Source of the DNA: Chryseobacterium piperi
GTDB taxonomy: Bacteria > Bacteroidota > Bacteroidia > Flavobacteriales > Weeksellaceae
DNA length: 64,000 bases
Assembly (NCBI RefSeq): GCF_002285635.2
Contig: NZ_CP023049.2
Location: 3,658,001-3,722,000 of the forward strand
Direction: 5' to 3'
Shown here: positions 43,640 through 52,002 of the stretch, one piece after another
Numbering within the stretch: the stretch's first letter is position 1
How the letters are laid out: each line of letters starts with the position of its first letter
Position numbers and translations under genes: made by a program
The notes under the pieces: generated by a model
The model's database searches: none
What the model saw: only the letters and a program-made list of their open reading frames with translations
What the model was told of the DNA's origin: nothing

Positions 43640-45100
43640 ATGTCTATTCATAACAAAATTGTAGAGACAGCCATCACTTTCGATGACGTTCTTCTAGTCC
43701 CTTCTTATTCAGAAGTTTTACCTAACCAGGTATCCCTAAAATCAAGACTTACCGATAAAATCACTTTGAATGTTCCGATAGTATCTGCTGCGATGGACAC
43801 AGTTACTGAAGGCGATCTGGCTATTGCATTGGCAAGAGTTGGTGGTCTGGGTTTCATACATAAAAATATGACGATTGCAGAGCAGGCAGCACAGGTTAAC
43901 CGTGTGAAGCGTTCTGAAAACGGAATGATCTCTGATCCTGTTACCCTTTCAAAAGATCATACTTTGGCACAGGCTAAAGAAATGATGTCAAAATATAAAA
44001 TCTCTGGTCTGCCTGTTGTAGATCCGAATAATGTTTTAATTGGAATTATTACCAATAGAGACGTAAAATATCAGGAAGATCTTGACTTGAGAGTGGAAGA
44101 GATCATGACCAAAGAAAATCTGATTACTTCCGATAAAAATACGAATCTTGAAAAAGCAAAAGAAATCCTTCTTAAGAGCCGTGTTGAAAAGCTTCCGATC
44201 GTAGATCAGGATAACAAGCTTGTAGGATTAATTACCATTAAAGATATCGATAATCAGTTAGAATATCCTAACTCCAATAAAGATCAGAAAGGGCGTCTTA
44301 TCGTAGGAGCCGGAGTTGGAGTTGGAGAAGATACAATGGATAGAATCGCAGCGTTGGTACAAGCCGGTGTTGATATTGTAGCTATTGATTCAGCTCACGG
44401 ACATTCTAAAGGAGTTTTAGATAAAATTTCTGAAATCAGAAAAGCATATCCTGATTTGGATATCGTTGGTGGAAATATCGTAACTGCTGAGGCCGCAAAA
44501 GATTTAATTAAAGCCGGAGCAAATGTTCTGAAAGTAGGTGTTGGGCCGGGTTCAATATGTACTACCAGAGTAGTAGCCGGAGTTGGAGTACCTCAGTTAT
44601 CTGCGATCTATAACGTTTACGACTATGCTAAATCTAAAAATGTAGCTGTAATTGCTGATGGGGGAATTAAGCTTTCCGGAGATATCGTAAAAGCGATTGC
44701 AAGTGGAGCAGGGGCAGTAATGCTGGGATCTCTTTTAGCAGGAACCGATGAGGCTCCGGGAGAAGAAATTATATTCCAGGGAAGAAAATTCAAATCTTAC
44801 CAGGGAATGGGAAGTCTTTCAGCAATGAAGAGAGGAGGAAAAGAAAGATATTTCCAGAGTGAAGCTAAAAAATTCGTTCCGGAAGGAATTGAAGGAAGAG
44901 TACCACATAAAGGAAAACTGGAAGATGTTATTTTCCAATTGACCGGTGGTCTGAGAGCTGGAATGGGATACTGTGGAGCAAAAGATATTGAAGCTTTACA
45001 GAAAGATACCAAAATGGTAATGATCACAGGAAGCGGATTGAAAGAATCCCATCCTCATGATGTTATCATCACACAGGAAGCTCCGAATTATTCTTTGTAA
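43640..45100 (+). CDS. guaB: Inosine-5'-monophosphate dehydrogenase
   Basis: A 486-aa enzyme that oxidises IMP to XMP, the committed step to guanine nucleotides. The N-terminal signature [16 protein letters not shown], two CBS domains (about 95-205), the catalytic-loop segment [18 protein letters not shown] with the active Cys near residue 304, and the flap region ([18 protein letters not shown], then [12 protein letters not shown]) are all present. It is a single-gene unit with promoter and bidirectional terminator. Confidence 0.97.
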   Translation: MSIHNKIVETAITFDDVLLVPSYSEVLPNQVSLKSRLTDKITLNVPIVSAAMDTVTEGDLAIALARVGGLGFIHKNMTIAEQAAQVNRVKRSENGMISDPVTLSKDHTLAQAKEMMSKYKISGLPVVDPNNVLIGIITNRDVKYQEDLDLRVEEIMTKENLITSDKNTNLEKAKEILLKSRVEKLPIVDQDNKLVGLITIKDIDNQLEYPNSNKDQKGRLIVGAGVGVGEDTMDRIAALVQAGVDIVAIDSAHGHSKGVLDKISEIRKAYPDLDIVGGNIVTAEAAKDLIKAGANVLKVGVGPGSICTTRVVAGVGVPQLSAIYNVYDYAKSKNVAVIADGGIKLSGDIVKAIASGAGAVMLGSLLAGTDEAPGEEIIFQGRKFKSYQGMGSLSAMKRGGKERYFQSEAKKFVPEGIEGRVPHKGKLEDVIFQLTGGLRAGMGYCGAKDIEALQKDTKMVMITGSGLKESHPHDVIITQEAPNYSL

Positions 45101-45120
45101 TGATTCAATTAAATATAACG

Positions 45121-45157
45121 AATAAGGCTATCTCAATGTTGAGGTAGCCTTATTTTG
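45121..45157. terminator. Bidirectional terminator between guaB and the small peptide gene
   Basis: AATAAGGCTA-t-CTCAA pairs with TTGAG-g-TAGCCTTATT around a short loop (45121-45154), with T-rich ends on both strands. It closes guaB and the leftward peroxiredoxin/DsbA/peptide set. Confidence 0.88.
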
Positions 45158-45180
45158 TATTTTGTTTAATAGTTAACTTA

Positions 45181-45357
45181 TTATTGAGCAACGCAAGATC
45201 CTGGTGGAAGATCTGATATTCTTCTGCAACCTCCAGGTCCACAGCAGAAAAACTCTGAATCACCACAACCAAAATTGGGTAATTCAGCATTGCACATTTT
45301 AAATCCGCCTTTAATACTTTTTAGGCTTTCTCTTGAAATTTTTTTTGAATTTTTCAT
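45181..45357 (-). CDS. Cysteine-rich GG-leader peptide, putative RiPP or bacteriocin precursor
   Basis: A 58-aa peptide. The leader MKNSKKISRESLKSIKGG ends in a double glycine at residues 17-18 and has the E-x-L-K-x-I-x-G-G pattern of bacteriocin-like peptides of Chryseobacterium and relatives. The core of about 40 residues has six Cys (residues 22, 31, 38, 39, 44 and 55), including FFCCGPGGC. The gene lies 45 bp downstream of a DsbA-like gene on the same strand and just before a terminator. No modification enzyme or peptidase-containing ABC transporter is nearby, so the export and processing machinery must be elsewhere. The coding call rests on the leader pattern; the activity is unknown. 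Confidence 0.75.
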   Translation of the reverse strand: MKNSKKISRESLKSIKGGFKMCNAELPNFGCGDSEFFCCGPGGCRRISDLPPGSCVAQ

Positions 45358-45402
45358 AATAATTATTTGTTTTATAATTTGTAAGATTTCTTTGAAATTA
45401 AA

Positions 45403-45921
45403 CTAAGAAAGCAGGTCCATAAATGAGTCATAGGTTCCATCGTAATCTTCCCATTTTTGTCCATTAACGAAAAAAGAAGGAGTTCCGTTCACGCCACTGC
45501 GTACACCGCCTTCAAAGTCAGCTTCAATTTTACCTTGAAGTTCCGCAGTATTGATTTCATTTTCAATTTTATTGACATCCAGCTTCAAAACTTTCACGCA
45601 TTCCTTAAGCAGCGCTTCGTTCAATATATTTTGATTATCATAGATCAGGTCATGCATTTCCCAGAATTTTCCTTGTTTTCCTGCAGCTTCAGCAACTGTT
45701 GCGGCAGCCATGGCATATTCATGGGCATCTGTTAAGGGAAAGTTTCTGAATACAAATGCTACATCATCACTATTTTCTTGGACGAATTTTCTTATCAAAG
45801 GAAAGGCATGCCCACAGTAAGGACATTGATAGTCGCCATATTCAACTAAAACTATTTTTGCAGTATCGGGATTTCCCTGAACATGATCCTGAGGGCCAAT
45901 GGGAACTCTTAAAGTAGACAT
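45403..45921 (-). CDS. DsbA-family thioredoxin-fold protein, cytoplasmic
   Basis: A 172-aa protein with active site CPYC (Cys33 and Cys36 in YGDYQCPYCGHAFP) and the DsbA-type helical insert. The cis-Pro segment near the end is GVNGTPSFFVNGQ. There is no signal peptide, so it acts in the cytoplasm, unlike periplasmic DsbA. It lies 10 bp downstream of a peroxiredoxin gene, so a role in thiol and peroxide handling is likely. Whether it affects the cysteine-rich peptide encoded 45 bp downstream is open. Confidence 0.9.
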   Translation of the reverse strand: MSTLRVPIGPQDHVQGNPDTAKIVLVEYGDYQCPYCGHAFPLIRKFVQENSDDVAFVFRNFPLTDAHEYAMAAATVAEAAGKQGKFWEMHDLIYDNQNILNEALLKECVKVLKLDVNKIENEINTAELQGKIEADFEGGVRSGVNGTPSFFVNGQKWEDYDGTYDSFMDLLS

Positions 45922-45931
45922 AAGTATTATT

Positions 45932-46390
45932 TTATTTTAAATTTTCTAATGCGTCAATAATCCCATCAGCACCGGGATTAATTCCATCAGGAGACAGATA
46001 ACTCCATTGAATTATCCCTGCAGGGTCAATAACGAACAGAGCCCGTTTCGAGGTTCCATTTTCTTCATTGTAGACTCCATAGGCTTTTGAAACTTCTCCT
46101 TTAGGGTTAAAATCAGCCAATAAAGGGAAATGCAGTTTTCTGTTTTCCATAAAGGCATCATGACACCAAGTACTGTCTACAGAAATTCCAAGAATGTCAG
46201 CGTTATATTTATGGAAAATGGAAAGCATTTCGTTATACAGGCTTACCTGATCGCCACAAACCGGGCTCCAGTCCGCAGGATAAAAAACTAAAATCAGATT
46301 CTTTCCTAGAAAATCCGAACGTTTTAATGTTTGATCAGGTGTGGCATGAAGCTCAAAATCCGGGGCTGGGGTTCCTTTTTCTAATATCAT
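45932..46390 (-). CDS. Peroxiredoxin (AhpC/TSA, AhpE-like)
   Basis: A 152-aa protein when read from the ATG at 46390 (MILEKGTPAPDFEL), the usual peroxiredoxin start. The frame opens ten codons earlier at 46420 without a better signal. The peroxidatic Cys is Cys45 in YPADWSPVC, and no obvious resolving Cys lies in the C-terminal part, as in 1-Cys or AhpE types. It reduces peroxides with a thiol partner. It is the first gene of a leftward set with the DsbA-like gene and a striking inverted repeat upstream. Confidence 0.9.
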   Translation of the reverse strand: MILEKGTPAPDFELHATPDQTLKRSDFLGKNLILVFYPADWSPVCGDQVSLYNEMLSIFHKYNADILGISVDSTWCHDAFMENRKLHFPLLADFNPKGEVSKAYGVYNEENGTSKRALFVIDPAGIIQWSYLSPDGINPGADGIIDALENLK

Positions 46391-46506
46391 ATTTTTGAGA
46401 TTGGTTATGAAAAAATTCATATTAAAAACTAAAATTACTAATAAGAAATCAATTCATAGGGGTTGATGACTTAAATTATTGTTAAAAATAAATATGCGGA
46501 TTGTAA

Positions 46507-46540
46507 CAAATGTAATATTACAATGACATATTACATCAAA
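46507..46540 (-). promoter_or_regulatory. Candidate operator and -7 box upstream of the peroxiredoxin gene
   Basis: The leftward strand reads TACATTTG at 46514-46507, a perfect -7 box. A TTTG at 46540-46537 is 22 bp away, which is long for a -33 box. Over them lies an inverted repeat ATGTAATAT ... ATATTACAT (46510-46518 with 46528-46536), and nested in it a perfect 12-bp palindrome TGTAATATTACA (46511-46522). This symmetry at a promoter suggests a dimeric regulator. Confidence 0.5.
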
Positions 46541-46611
46541 CATAGAATGATAGGTGAAAAAATTTATTTTAATAATAAAACTATAAAATAAATTTTAAAA
46601 AATTATCAAAA

Positions 46612-48483
46612 ATGAAGAAAACTTTCCTTTGTGGGATTCTGGTATTGTCTGTTTCATTATCAGCACAACAGCAGCAAAAGATATGTGGTTTTGATGATGT
46701 TCAACAACCATATCAAAAACAGAATAAAGAAATTGATGAGATGATTCTCAAAATCCGTAATCAAATTCTTAAAAACGGCACGGCCGGCTCAAATAAAAAT
46801 GCCTTTAAAACAGTGAACGGGGTTTATGAAATCCCTGTTGTTGTACACGTAATAGCACCTACAGGAGCTGCTATAGGAACGGCTTATAATAAAAGTGATG
46901 CTGATATTCAGGCATGGTTGGAACATTGTAACCAAATGTATGCAGGTACCTATCAATGGTCTCATACAGTTCCCGGAGATTTTGGAACTGCTGCCACAAT
47001 GCCCATAAAATTAGTATTGGCAAAAAGAGATCCTAATTGTAACCCCACTACCGGGATCATAAGATATAATGGCGGAAGCATTTCCGGGTATGATGCTTAT
47101 GGGATCAAGCGTAATGGCTCCAATGGAGTAACCACAGCGCAAATAAAATCTATCGCTCCTCATTGGACGGAGTCTTCTTATTTCAATATATACATTATGA
47201 ATAAAGTAGATGGTGGCGGAACTTATGGAATTATGGGCTGGGCTGGTTTACCACAAAACCCGGATTCTTCCTATGAATCATTTATGAAATCTTTCGTTGT
47301 TACATTGCAAGACGATGTTACTTTAGCTCATGAATTTGGCCATAGTATGGGATTACTGCATACTTTTGGAAATGCAAATGCAGATGCTCCTGCAGGAACC
47401 TCTTCTACGGCATATTGCCCGCCTCAGGCTACTAACGATTGTACCAGAGATGATGATGGAGTTTGTGATACGGAAAGATCAAGAAGCTTACTGAATGATT
47501 TTCCTGTTCCTACCAATAATGATATGAATTACTGTACCGGAAGTAATTACCAAGGGGTTCAGTATAACATGATGAATTACACCAATCCACCGGCATTTAA
47601 ATTCACCAATGGGCAGCATGACAGATCAGCTACGTATTTCTTCTTAATGAAAGGTTCTTTAAGTACTTCGCTTGGGGCAACACCTCCTGCGGCAGCTGCT
47701 AATCTAGGAACACCTATCCCAGCGTGTGCTCCAAGTGGCTTAACTAACGGAGCTAATAATAATTATTTTGTGGGTCCTACTTTGGTTAAATTAGGAAATA
47801 TTAATAATGCTTCCAGTGGTGTATGGATGAATTCACCGAATTATTATGAAGACTATACCGGTTCGAACTGTTTAAGATCTGCATCAACAGAATTACAGGT
47901 CAGCCAATCTCAAAACCTACAGGTAAATGTTTCTGATGAAGGAAACTCTGTACGTACATGGATTGACTATAATAATAATGGAACTTTTGAAGATTCTGAG
48001 TTAGTGGCTTCTGGTGATAATATTGCCGTTGATCCAACGACTTTAATTGGAGTTTTCAATGCAAGCTTTACGGCTCCATCTTCTACAGTACTCAATACTC
48101 CATTAAGAATGAGAGTTATTGTAGATTATCAGAATACGAATATTACACCTTGTGGTCAATTATCATGGGGGCAAGCAGAAGATTATACCGTTAAGTTTGT
48201 TACCACATTAGGTACTAATGAAGTTAAATCTGATAATGATGACTTAATGATTTATCCAAATCCAATTACAAGTGGAGATAGTGTATTCATTAAAGCTAAA
48301 AATGGTAAAAACCTTAAAGTTGCGATTTCCGATATGTCTGGTAGATTGATTGTAAATAATCCATCTTTAACTGAAGAAGGAAGTGGAGTCTACAGAATCA
48401 ATCAAAAACTTGAAAAAGGAGTCTATATGGTTCAGATTTCTAATGGGAAAGATAACAAAGCATCCAAACTGATTATTAAATAA
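46612..48483 (+). CDS. M43-type zinc metalloprotease with T9SS sorting domain
   Basis: A 623-aa secreted protease (signal ends LSLSAQ). The zinc motif HEFGHSMGLLH (about residues 240-250) with a downstream Met-turn region (YNMMNY) places it in the M43/pappalysin-like group. A GEVED-type beta domain lies at about 400-530 (DEGNSVRTWIDYNNNGTFED, with WGQAEDYTVKF). The C-terminal sorting domain (about 545-623) starts with DLMIYPNPITSGDSVFI and ends KASKLIIK. It is secreted by the type IX system and probably cell-attached or released. The gene stands alone, and an IS element lies 22 bp beyond its stop. Confidence 0.92.
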   Translation: MKKTFLCGILVLSVSLSAQQQQKICGFDDVQQPYQKQNKEIDEMILKIRNQILKNGTAGSNKNAFKTVNGVYEIPVVVHVIAPTGAAIGTAYNKSDADIQAWLEHCNQMYAGTYQWSHTVPGDFGTAATMPIKLVLAKRDPNCNPTTGIIRYNGGSISGYDAYGIKRNGSNGVTTAQIKSIAPHWTESSYFNIYIMNKVDGGGTYGIMGWAGLPQNPDSSYESFMKSFVVTLQDDVTLAHEFGHSMGLLHTFGNANADAPAGTSSTAYCPPQATNDCTRDDDGVCDTERSRSLLNDFPVPTNNDMNYCTGSNYQGVQYNMMNYTNPPAFKFTNGQHDRSATYFFLMKGSLSTSLGATPPAAAANLGTPIPACAPSGLTNGANNNYFVGPTLVKLGNINNASSGVWMNSPNYYEDYTGSNCLRSASTELQVSQSQNLQVNVSDEGNSVRTWIDYNNNGTFEDSELVASGDNIAVDPTTLIGVFNASFTAPSSTVLNTPLRMRVIVDYQNTNITPCGQLSWGQAEDYTVKFVTTLGTNEVKSDNDDLMIYPNPITSGDSVFIKAKNGKNLKVAISDMSGRLIVNNPSLTEEGSGVYRINQKLEKGVYMVQISNGKDNKASKLIIK

Positions 48484-48505
48484 ATATTTTAGCACAATCA
48501 GTAAG

Positions 48506-48522
48506 AGAGGCTGTCTCAAAAG
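48506..48522 (+). repeat. Left terminal inverted repeat of the IS
   Basis: AGAGGCTGTCTCAAAAG, an exact reverse complement of 50032-50048. With the sequence to 48536 it forms a stem-loop with a T run. Confidence 0.85.
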
Positions 48523-48623
48523 GACAGTCTCTTTTTAGTATTTCATTGAAAAAAGATTTCGATATTTTGAATAAAAAAAATATCTTGGAAAAAAGAAGAT
48601 ATAAGTCAAAAAAGCAGTCTGTT

Positions 48624-49961
48624 TTAGGCTGCTTTTGACATTTTCTTTAGATTGTGGGCAATTGCGAGTATGCCGATTTCTACCTCGACTTTATTTTTTC
48701 CCCGAAGCATGAATCGTTTAAAATTTTTGTTGTGTTTGAGCTCTGCAAAAACAGGTTCAACATCATGGGATCTTTGTTTTCTGAGTTTGATGCCCTTGCT
48801 GGTATTAAGAAGTTTGAAAACCTTTTCTCTGATTTTTGCCAATTTAGGATTGTTTTGTGAAGTGGTTATTTGTCCCGATTTCTGATCTTTTCTGAAGTAA
48901 TTATATTTAACATAAGCTTTTATTTTCTTAGATTTTAACAAGTTGTAATTTTCTTCTGAGCCATAACCAGCATCAGCAACAAGCTCTTTGGGAGCTTTAT
49001 GATAGCTTTCTTCAAAACCCAGTAAATGAGTCGCTAATGTTTTGGTGTCTGTTGGGTTGGGATGAATTGAATAATGTAAAATGAATTGTCTATGGGTAGA
49101 AATTTGTAGATTGTAAGCGGGTTTTAGTTGTCCGTTTCGCATATGATCCTCCTTCATTCGCATAAAAGTAGCGTCTGTATCGGTTTTGGAATAGGAATTT
49201 CTATCTTCTAATAATTCTTGCTGTTTTTTATATTTCTCTAAATTATCTGCCCAGTTTTTCTTAGCATAATTCAGTTTCTGACGAACTTTTGAAGCTACTT
49301 TTTTATCTTTCAAAACTTCATTGATCTTTTCGATGGTTTGAGTTACTTTTTCAGAATCTACTTCTTTAAAATCAATACTTTCTGTATTTTCAAGCTCGTC
49401 TTTGGCAACTGTTTCTGCATAGTTCCAAAGCTCTTCTAATTGCTCTGCAATCCTTTCTTTGTGTTTTTTGACAGCTCTTCCCCAAACAAAAGTATAGCGA
49501 TTGGCATTGGCTTCTATCTTGGTGCCATCTACAAAAGTGGTTTTCAGACTTACCAAACCTTCCTTTTCCAAAAGAAGAACAATTTGTGTGAAAATAGCTT
49601 TAATCTCACCTTTCAATCGTTCACTACGGAACCTGTTTAAGGTGTTATGATCGGGACGGCTCATTGCAGAGAGCCACATAAAATGGATGTTTTCTTTCAA
49701 GGCCTGCTCCATTTTGCGGCTTGAATAGATATTGCTTAAATAGCCATAAATCAAAACTTTCAAAAGCATTTTCGGGTGGTAGCAAGATGTTCCGCCAGGT
49801 TTGTAGGTTTTAATTAAGCTTTTGATATCCAAGCCATCAATAATGTTTGAAACAATTTTCACAGGATGTCGCTCATCAATCAACTCCGATAAATTGGGAG
49901 GAAAAAGCAGATTTTCTTTGGGGGTGTAATCTTTAAAGACTACTTTTGACGTACTTAACAC
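48624..49961 (-). CDS. IS1182-family transposase
   Basis: A 445-aa DDE transposase of the usual length for this family. The N-terminal DUF772-type domain (about 20-130) includes YKPGGTSCYHPKMLLKVLIYG and MSRPDHNTLNRFR. Catalytic candidates are Asp in FVDGTKIEANANRY, Asp in ELVADAGYGSEENY and Glu in EPVFAELKHNKNF. The reading frame is intact. It begins at GTG (49961) directly ahead of conserved MLSTSKVVFKDYTP-like sequence. It is the only gene in the element. Confidence 0.93.
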   Translation of the reverse strand: MLSTSKVVFKDYTPKENLLFPPNLSELIDERHPVKIVSNIIDGLDIKSLIKTYKPGGTSCYHPKMLLKVLIYGYLSNIYSSRKMEQALKENIHFMWLSAMSRPDHNTLNRFRSERLKGEIKAIFTQIVLLLEKEGLVSLKTTFVDGTKIEANANRYTFVWGRAVKKHKERIAEQLEELWNYAETVAKDELENTESIDFKEVDSEKVTQTIEKINEVLKDKKVASKVRQKLNYAKKNWADNLEKYKKQQELLEDRNSYSKTDTDATFMRMKEDHMRNGQLKPAYNLQISTHRQFILHYSIHPNPTDTKTLATHLLGFEESYHKAPKELVADAGYGSEENYNLLKSKKIKAYVKYNYFRKDQKSGQITTSQNNPKLAKIREKVFKLLNTSKGIKLRKQRSHDVEPVFAELKHNKNFKRFMLRGKNKVEVEIGILAIAHNLKKMSKAA

Positions 49962-50031
49962 AATGCAAATTAATCAATTTGCAACTATTAGGAAAGCGAA
50001 AGCTTTCCTTTTTGCATAAAAAAGGCTATCT

Positions 50032-50048
50032 CTTTTGAGACAGCCTCT
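50032..50048 (-). repeat. Right terminal inverted repeat of the IS
   Basis: CTTTTGAGACAGCCTCT, pairing exactly with 48506-48522. The inner neighbour AAAAGGCTATCT pairs with it to make a terminator-like hairpin. Confidence 0.85.
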
Positions 50049-50067
50049 TTTTAATTGGAAAATAAAA

Positions 50068-50265
50068 TTATTTTATTTTGACATATTTGAATTTCTTCTT
50101 AATGACCTTATTGAGAAATGTTCCCTTGGACTTTACCATCTTAAGCTGATCAGCAATTTTTTGTGGAACTTTCAGGTAATCATAAATAGCCCCTGACTGA
50201 TATACAATTCGTAATATTTCAGTTTTAGGAAAGTACTCATAACTATGTACAACTGAAGAGGGCAT
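50068..50265 (-). CDS. KTSC domain protein
   Basis: A 65-aa protein that is essentially one KTSC domain: MPSSVVHSYEYFPKTEILRI, then YQSGAIYDYLKVP and SKGTFLNKVIKKKF. The motif Lys-Thr-Ser-Cys that names the family is not conserved here (the matching region reads KSKGTF). The length and start are usual for stand-alone members. No function is known. It lies just outside the right end of the IS element. Confidence 0.8.
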   Translation of the reverse strand: MPSSVVHSYEYFPKTEILRIVYQSGAIYDYLKVPQKIADQLKMVKSKGTFLNKVIKKKFKYVKIK

Positions 50266-50303
50266 AGTAGAGAAAATGCAAAAAATATTCCTTTATAAAA
50301 TGA

Positions 50304-50332
50304 AAAGACCCTCCGAAATTCGGAAGGTCTTC
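50304..50332 (-). terminator. Terminator of the DUF4407 gene
   Basis: On the leftward transcript a GAAGACC-TTCCGA stem closes over AAT and pairs back to TCGGA-GGGTCTTTTC with one bulge, then a T-rich tail. It lies 21 bp after the gene's stop. Confidence 0.8.
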
Positions 50333-50352
50333 AATTATATACAATGGGTATT

Positions 50353-51423
50353 TTACTTTTTAAAATTCTCTTTGAAATCCTCAATTCTATAATCGGTAAG
50401 CGCATTACCTTTTTCAATCTTTTCTTTTGAATACAACCGGAAATCATTTTCGGTTTTTTCCAGTAGATAATCATAAGGACCTACATGGGAAATTAATTTA
50501 ACCAGTACCGGAGAAATTTCGAGACAGATGAAAAGCCCCATAATAAAAGTGGCTGCTAAGCCGATGATTGCTGAGTTTTTTCCTAATTCATCTAAAGCCT
50601 GTAAACGGGCTGCAAACCCATTGAATTTGTCTTCAAAGGTCTCTGTAGATTTTCTTTCTGTTTCAAGGTTGGTATAGACTTTAGAAATTTCCTTATCTAA
50701 ATATTCGAGTCTTGGGGCAACCTGTTTCTGATAATTTTCTAAATCTTGTCTTCTTTGTTCTTTAAGCTCTTGCTTTCGCTTCGCATTAGGTCCAAAACCT
50801 TCTTTTCCGCTGGTTAAGCCGGATTGTTTTCCTAAAATTTCTTTTTCTAATTCTACGGCAGCGGAATCATAAGACTTCTGATATTGTAACGTTTTCTCTG
50901 AAATCTGTTTCTTTTCGGTTTCGAAAGGTCCGCTTTGCTGCAGGATTCTTCCGGTCATCTCACCCTGAAGTTGCTTTTTGTTTCTCTGAATAATAGTATT
51001 GAGCTGTTTATTAACCTCTTTCTCAAAAATTTTAAGCTCTAATGGCTTTGAAATAATAATTCCTAAAAAAGTGGCTAGTATCAAACGAGGGATGGCCATT
51101 AAAATCTGATTCCACCAGGTTCCCGTCTTTTTTATAGACGAAACGATATAGCGGTCCAGATTAAAAATCATTAATCCCCATAAAATTCCGAAGCCTGCTG
51201 AAGTCCAGATATTGTCGAATACTGTATACATCGCATAGCCTGCAGAAAGTGTCGCAAAAACTGCTGTGAAAAGAACAATACCTCCAATGCCTGAGAATTT
51301 GTTCCATTCACTTGGTGTTTTTCTTAAAATATGAATATTTCCTCCGGAGCATACCATCAGAAACTTCTGGAACCAATTTATTTTATGATTCATCTGATTT
51401 ATAGTTTGTTGGTCATTTTTCAT
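50353..51423 (-). CDS. DUF4407 domain membrane protein
   Basis: A 356-aa protein when read from the ATG at 51423. A TACTTTTG -7 box at 51446-51439 makes the longer form from 51441 unlikely. Membrane helices lie near residues 45-65 (IGGIVLFTAVFATLSAGYAM) and 70-90, at about 105-125, and at about 300-320 (IIGLAATFIMGLFICLEI). Between the third and fourth lies a long coiled-coil region (about 130-285, KQISEKTLQYQKSYDSAAVE) with many Lys/Glu/Gln. The function is unknown. The layout suggests a membrane scaffold with a long soluble coiled coil. Confidence 0.82.
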   Translation of the reverse strand: MKNDQQTINQMNHKINWFQKFLMVCSGGNIHILRKTPSEWNKFSGIGGIVLFTAVFATLSAGYAMYTVFDNIWTSAGFGILWGLMIFNLDRYIVSSIKKTGTWWNQILMAIPRLILATFLGIIISKPLELKIFEKEVNKQLNTIIQRNKKQLQGEMTGRILQQSGPFETEKKQISEKTLQYQKSYDSAAVELEKEILGKQSGLTSGKEGFGPNAKRKQELKEQRRQDLENYQKQVAPRLEYLDKEISKVYTNLETERKSTETFEDKFNGFAARLQALDELGKNSAIIGLAATFIMGLFICLEISPVLVKLISHVGPYDYLLEKTENDFRLYSKEKIEKGNALTDYRIEDFKENFKK

Positions 51424-51438
51424 AATTGAAAATTTATA

Positions 51439-51446
51439 CAAAAGTA
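51439..51446 (-). promoter_or_regulatory. -7 box of the DUF4407 gene
   Basis: The leftward strand reads TACTTTTG. A weak ATTG partner lies 16 bp upstream. The expected transcript start, near 51433, lies between the two possible start codons and so selects 51423. Confidence 0.4.
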
Positions 51447-51586
51447 ATACTAAAAATCATACCAATGCTAAAGATAGTATTATGTTTTACCAAGTATAGA
51501 CTTGTTTGTATTTATGTGTTTGATTTTCAGTTATTTATTTTATTGTGTTGAAATATTACTATCTTTAAGTGAATAATACCAAAATC

Positions 51587-51997
51587 ATGAAAAATTTAAT
51601 AGGACTTTCGGCGATCAGTACGACTTTACTTTTATGCTCATGCAATAAAGAAAAAACGATTGATCAAGAATTAAAGGAAGCAGCGGCAACGATGAATAAG
51701 CTTGGTCCTCAGGTGATGAGCAAAGGGATTCGTTTAGATAGTGCTTCTGCTTCCGGGAATAAGAGTTTTAAATACAGTTATACCTTATTGGAAGATGTAA
51801 AGGAAAGCGTGACAGAAACTGAAATCAGCCATTTTAAAAGTGAAGCGAAGGAGAGTGCTGTTAATGCTTTAAAAACCTCTCCTGATATGCAGATCTTCAG
51901 GGATAATGATATCACTTTGACCTATGTCTACTATGATAAGAATGGAAAGCTTACAGCAGATTTTTCCATTAGCCCGTCAGAGTATAAGAATAAATAA
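51587..51997 (+). CDS. Small lipoprotein of unknown function
   Basis: A 136-aa protein when read from the ATG at 51587, which opens a clear lipoprotein signal (LLLCSC, Cys near residue 19, then NKEKTIDQ). A GTG six codons upstream is less likely. The mature part is about 117 residues, alpha/beta, with paired acidic helices (LEDVKESVTETEISHF) and a final strand pair (DITLTYVYYDKNGKLTADFS). It resembles small periplasmic proteins of unknown function. It is convergent with ruvC, whose stop is five bases away, and no hairpin separates them. Confidence 0.65.
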   Translation: MKNLIGLSAISTTLLLCSCNKEKTIDQELKEAAATMNKLGPQVMSKGIRLDSASASGNKSFKYSYTLLEDVKESVTETEISHFKSEAKESAVNALKTSPDMQIFRDNDITLTYVYYDKNGKLTADFSISPSEYKNK

Positions 51998-52002
51998 ATT
52001 GA

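Larger units (their letters stand above)
48506..50048. mobile_element. IS1182-family insertion sequence, apparently intact
   Basis: A 1543-bp element bounded by a 17-bp perfect terminal inverted repeat (AGAGGCTGTCTCAAAAG at 48506-48522, its complement at 50032-50048), with one full-length transposase gene on the minus strand. Both ends fold into hairpins with T tails (48506-48536 and 50024-50053), so the element insulates its own gene from outside transcription. It sits between the M43 protease and a KTSC gene without breaking either. I see no clear target duplication at the edges. Confidence 0.85.

Noticed and set aside
45181..45921. A complete biosynthetic cluster for the GG-leader peptide
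   Set aside because: The DsbA-like and peroxiredoxin proteins have no signal peptides and are common in stand-alone form. No LanB, LanM, radical-SAM enzyme or peptidase transporter is present, so only the peptide itself is called.
48506..48536. A terminator for the M43 protease gene
   Set aside because: The hairpin is formed by the IS terminal repeat, so it belongs to the element, although it may end the protease transcript in practice.
50032..50053. A target-site duplication flanking the IS
   Set aside because: The bases outside the two ends (GTAAG on the left, TTTTA on the right) do not match in the way needed, so no duplication can be claimed.
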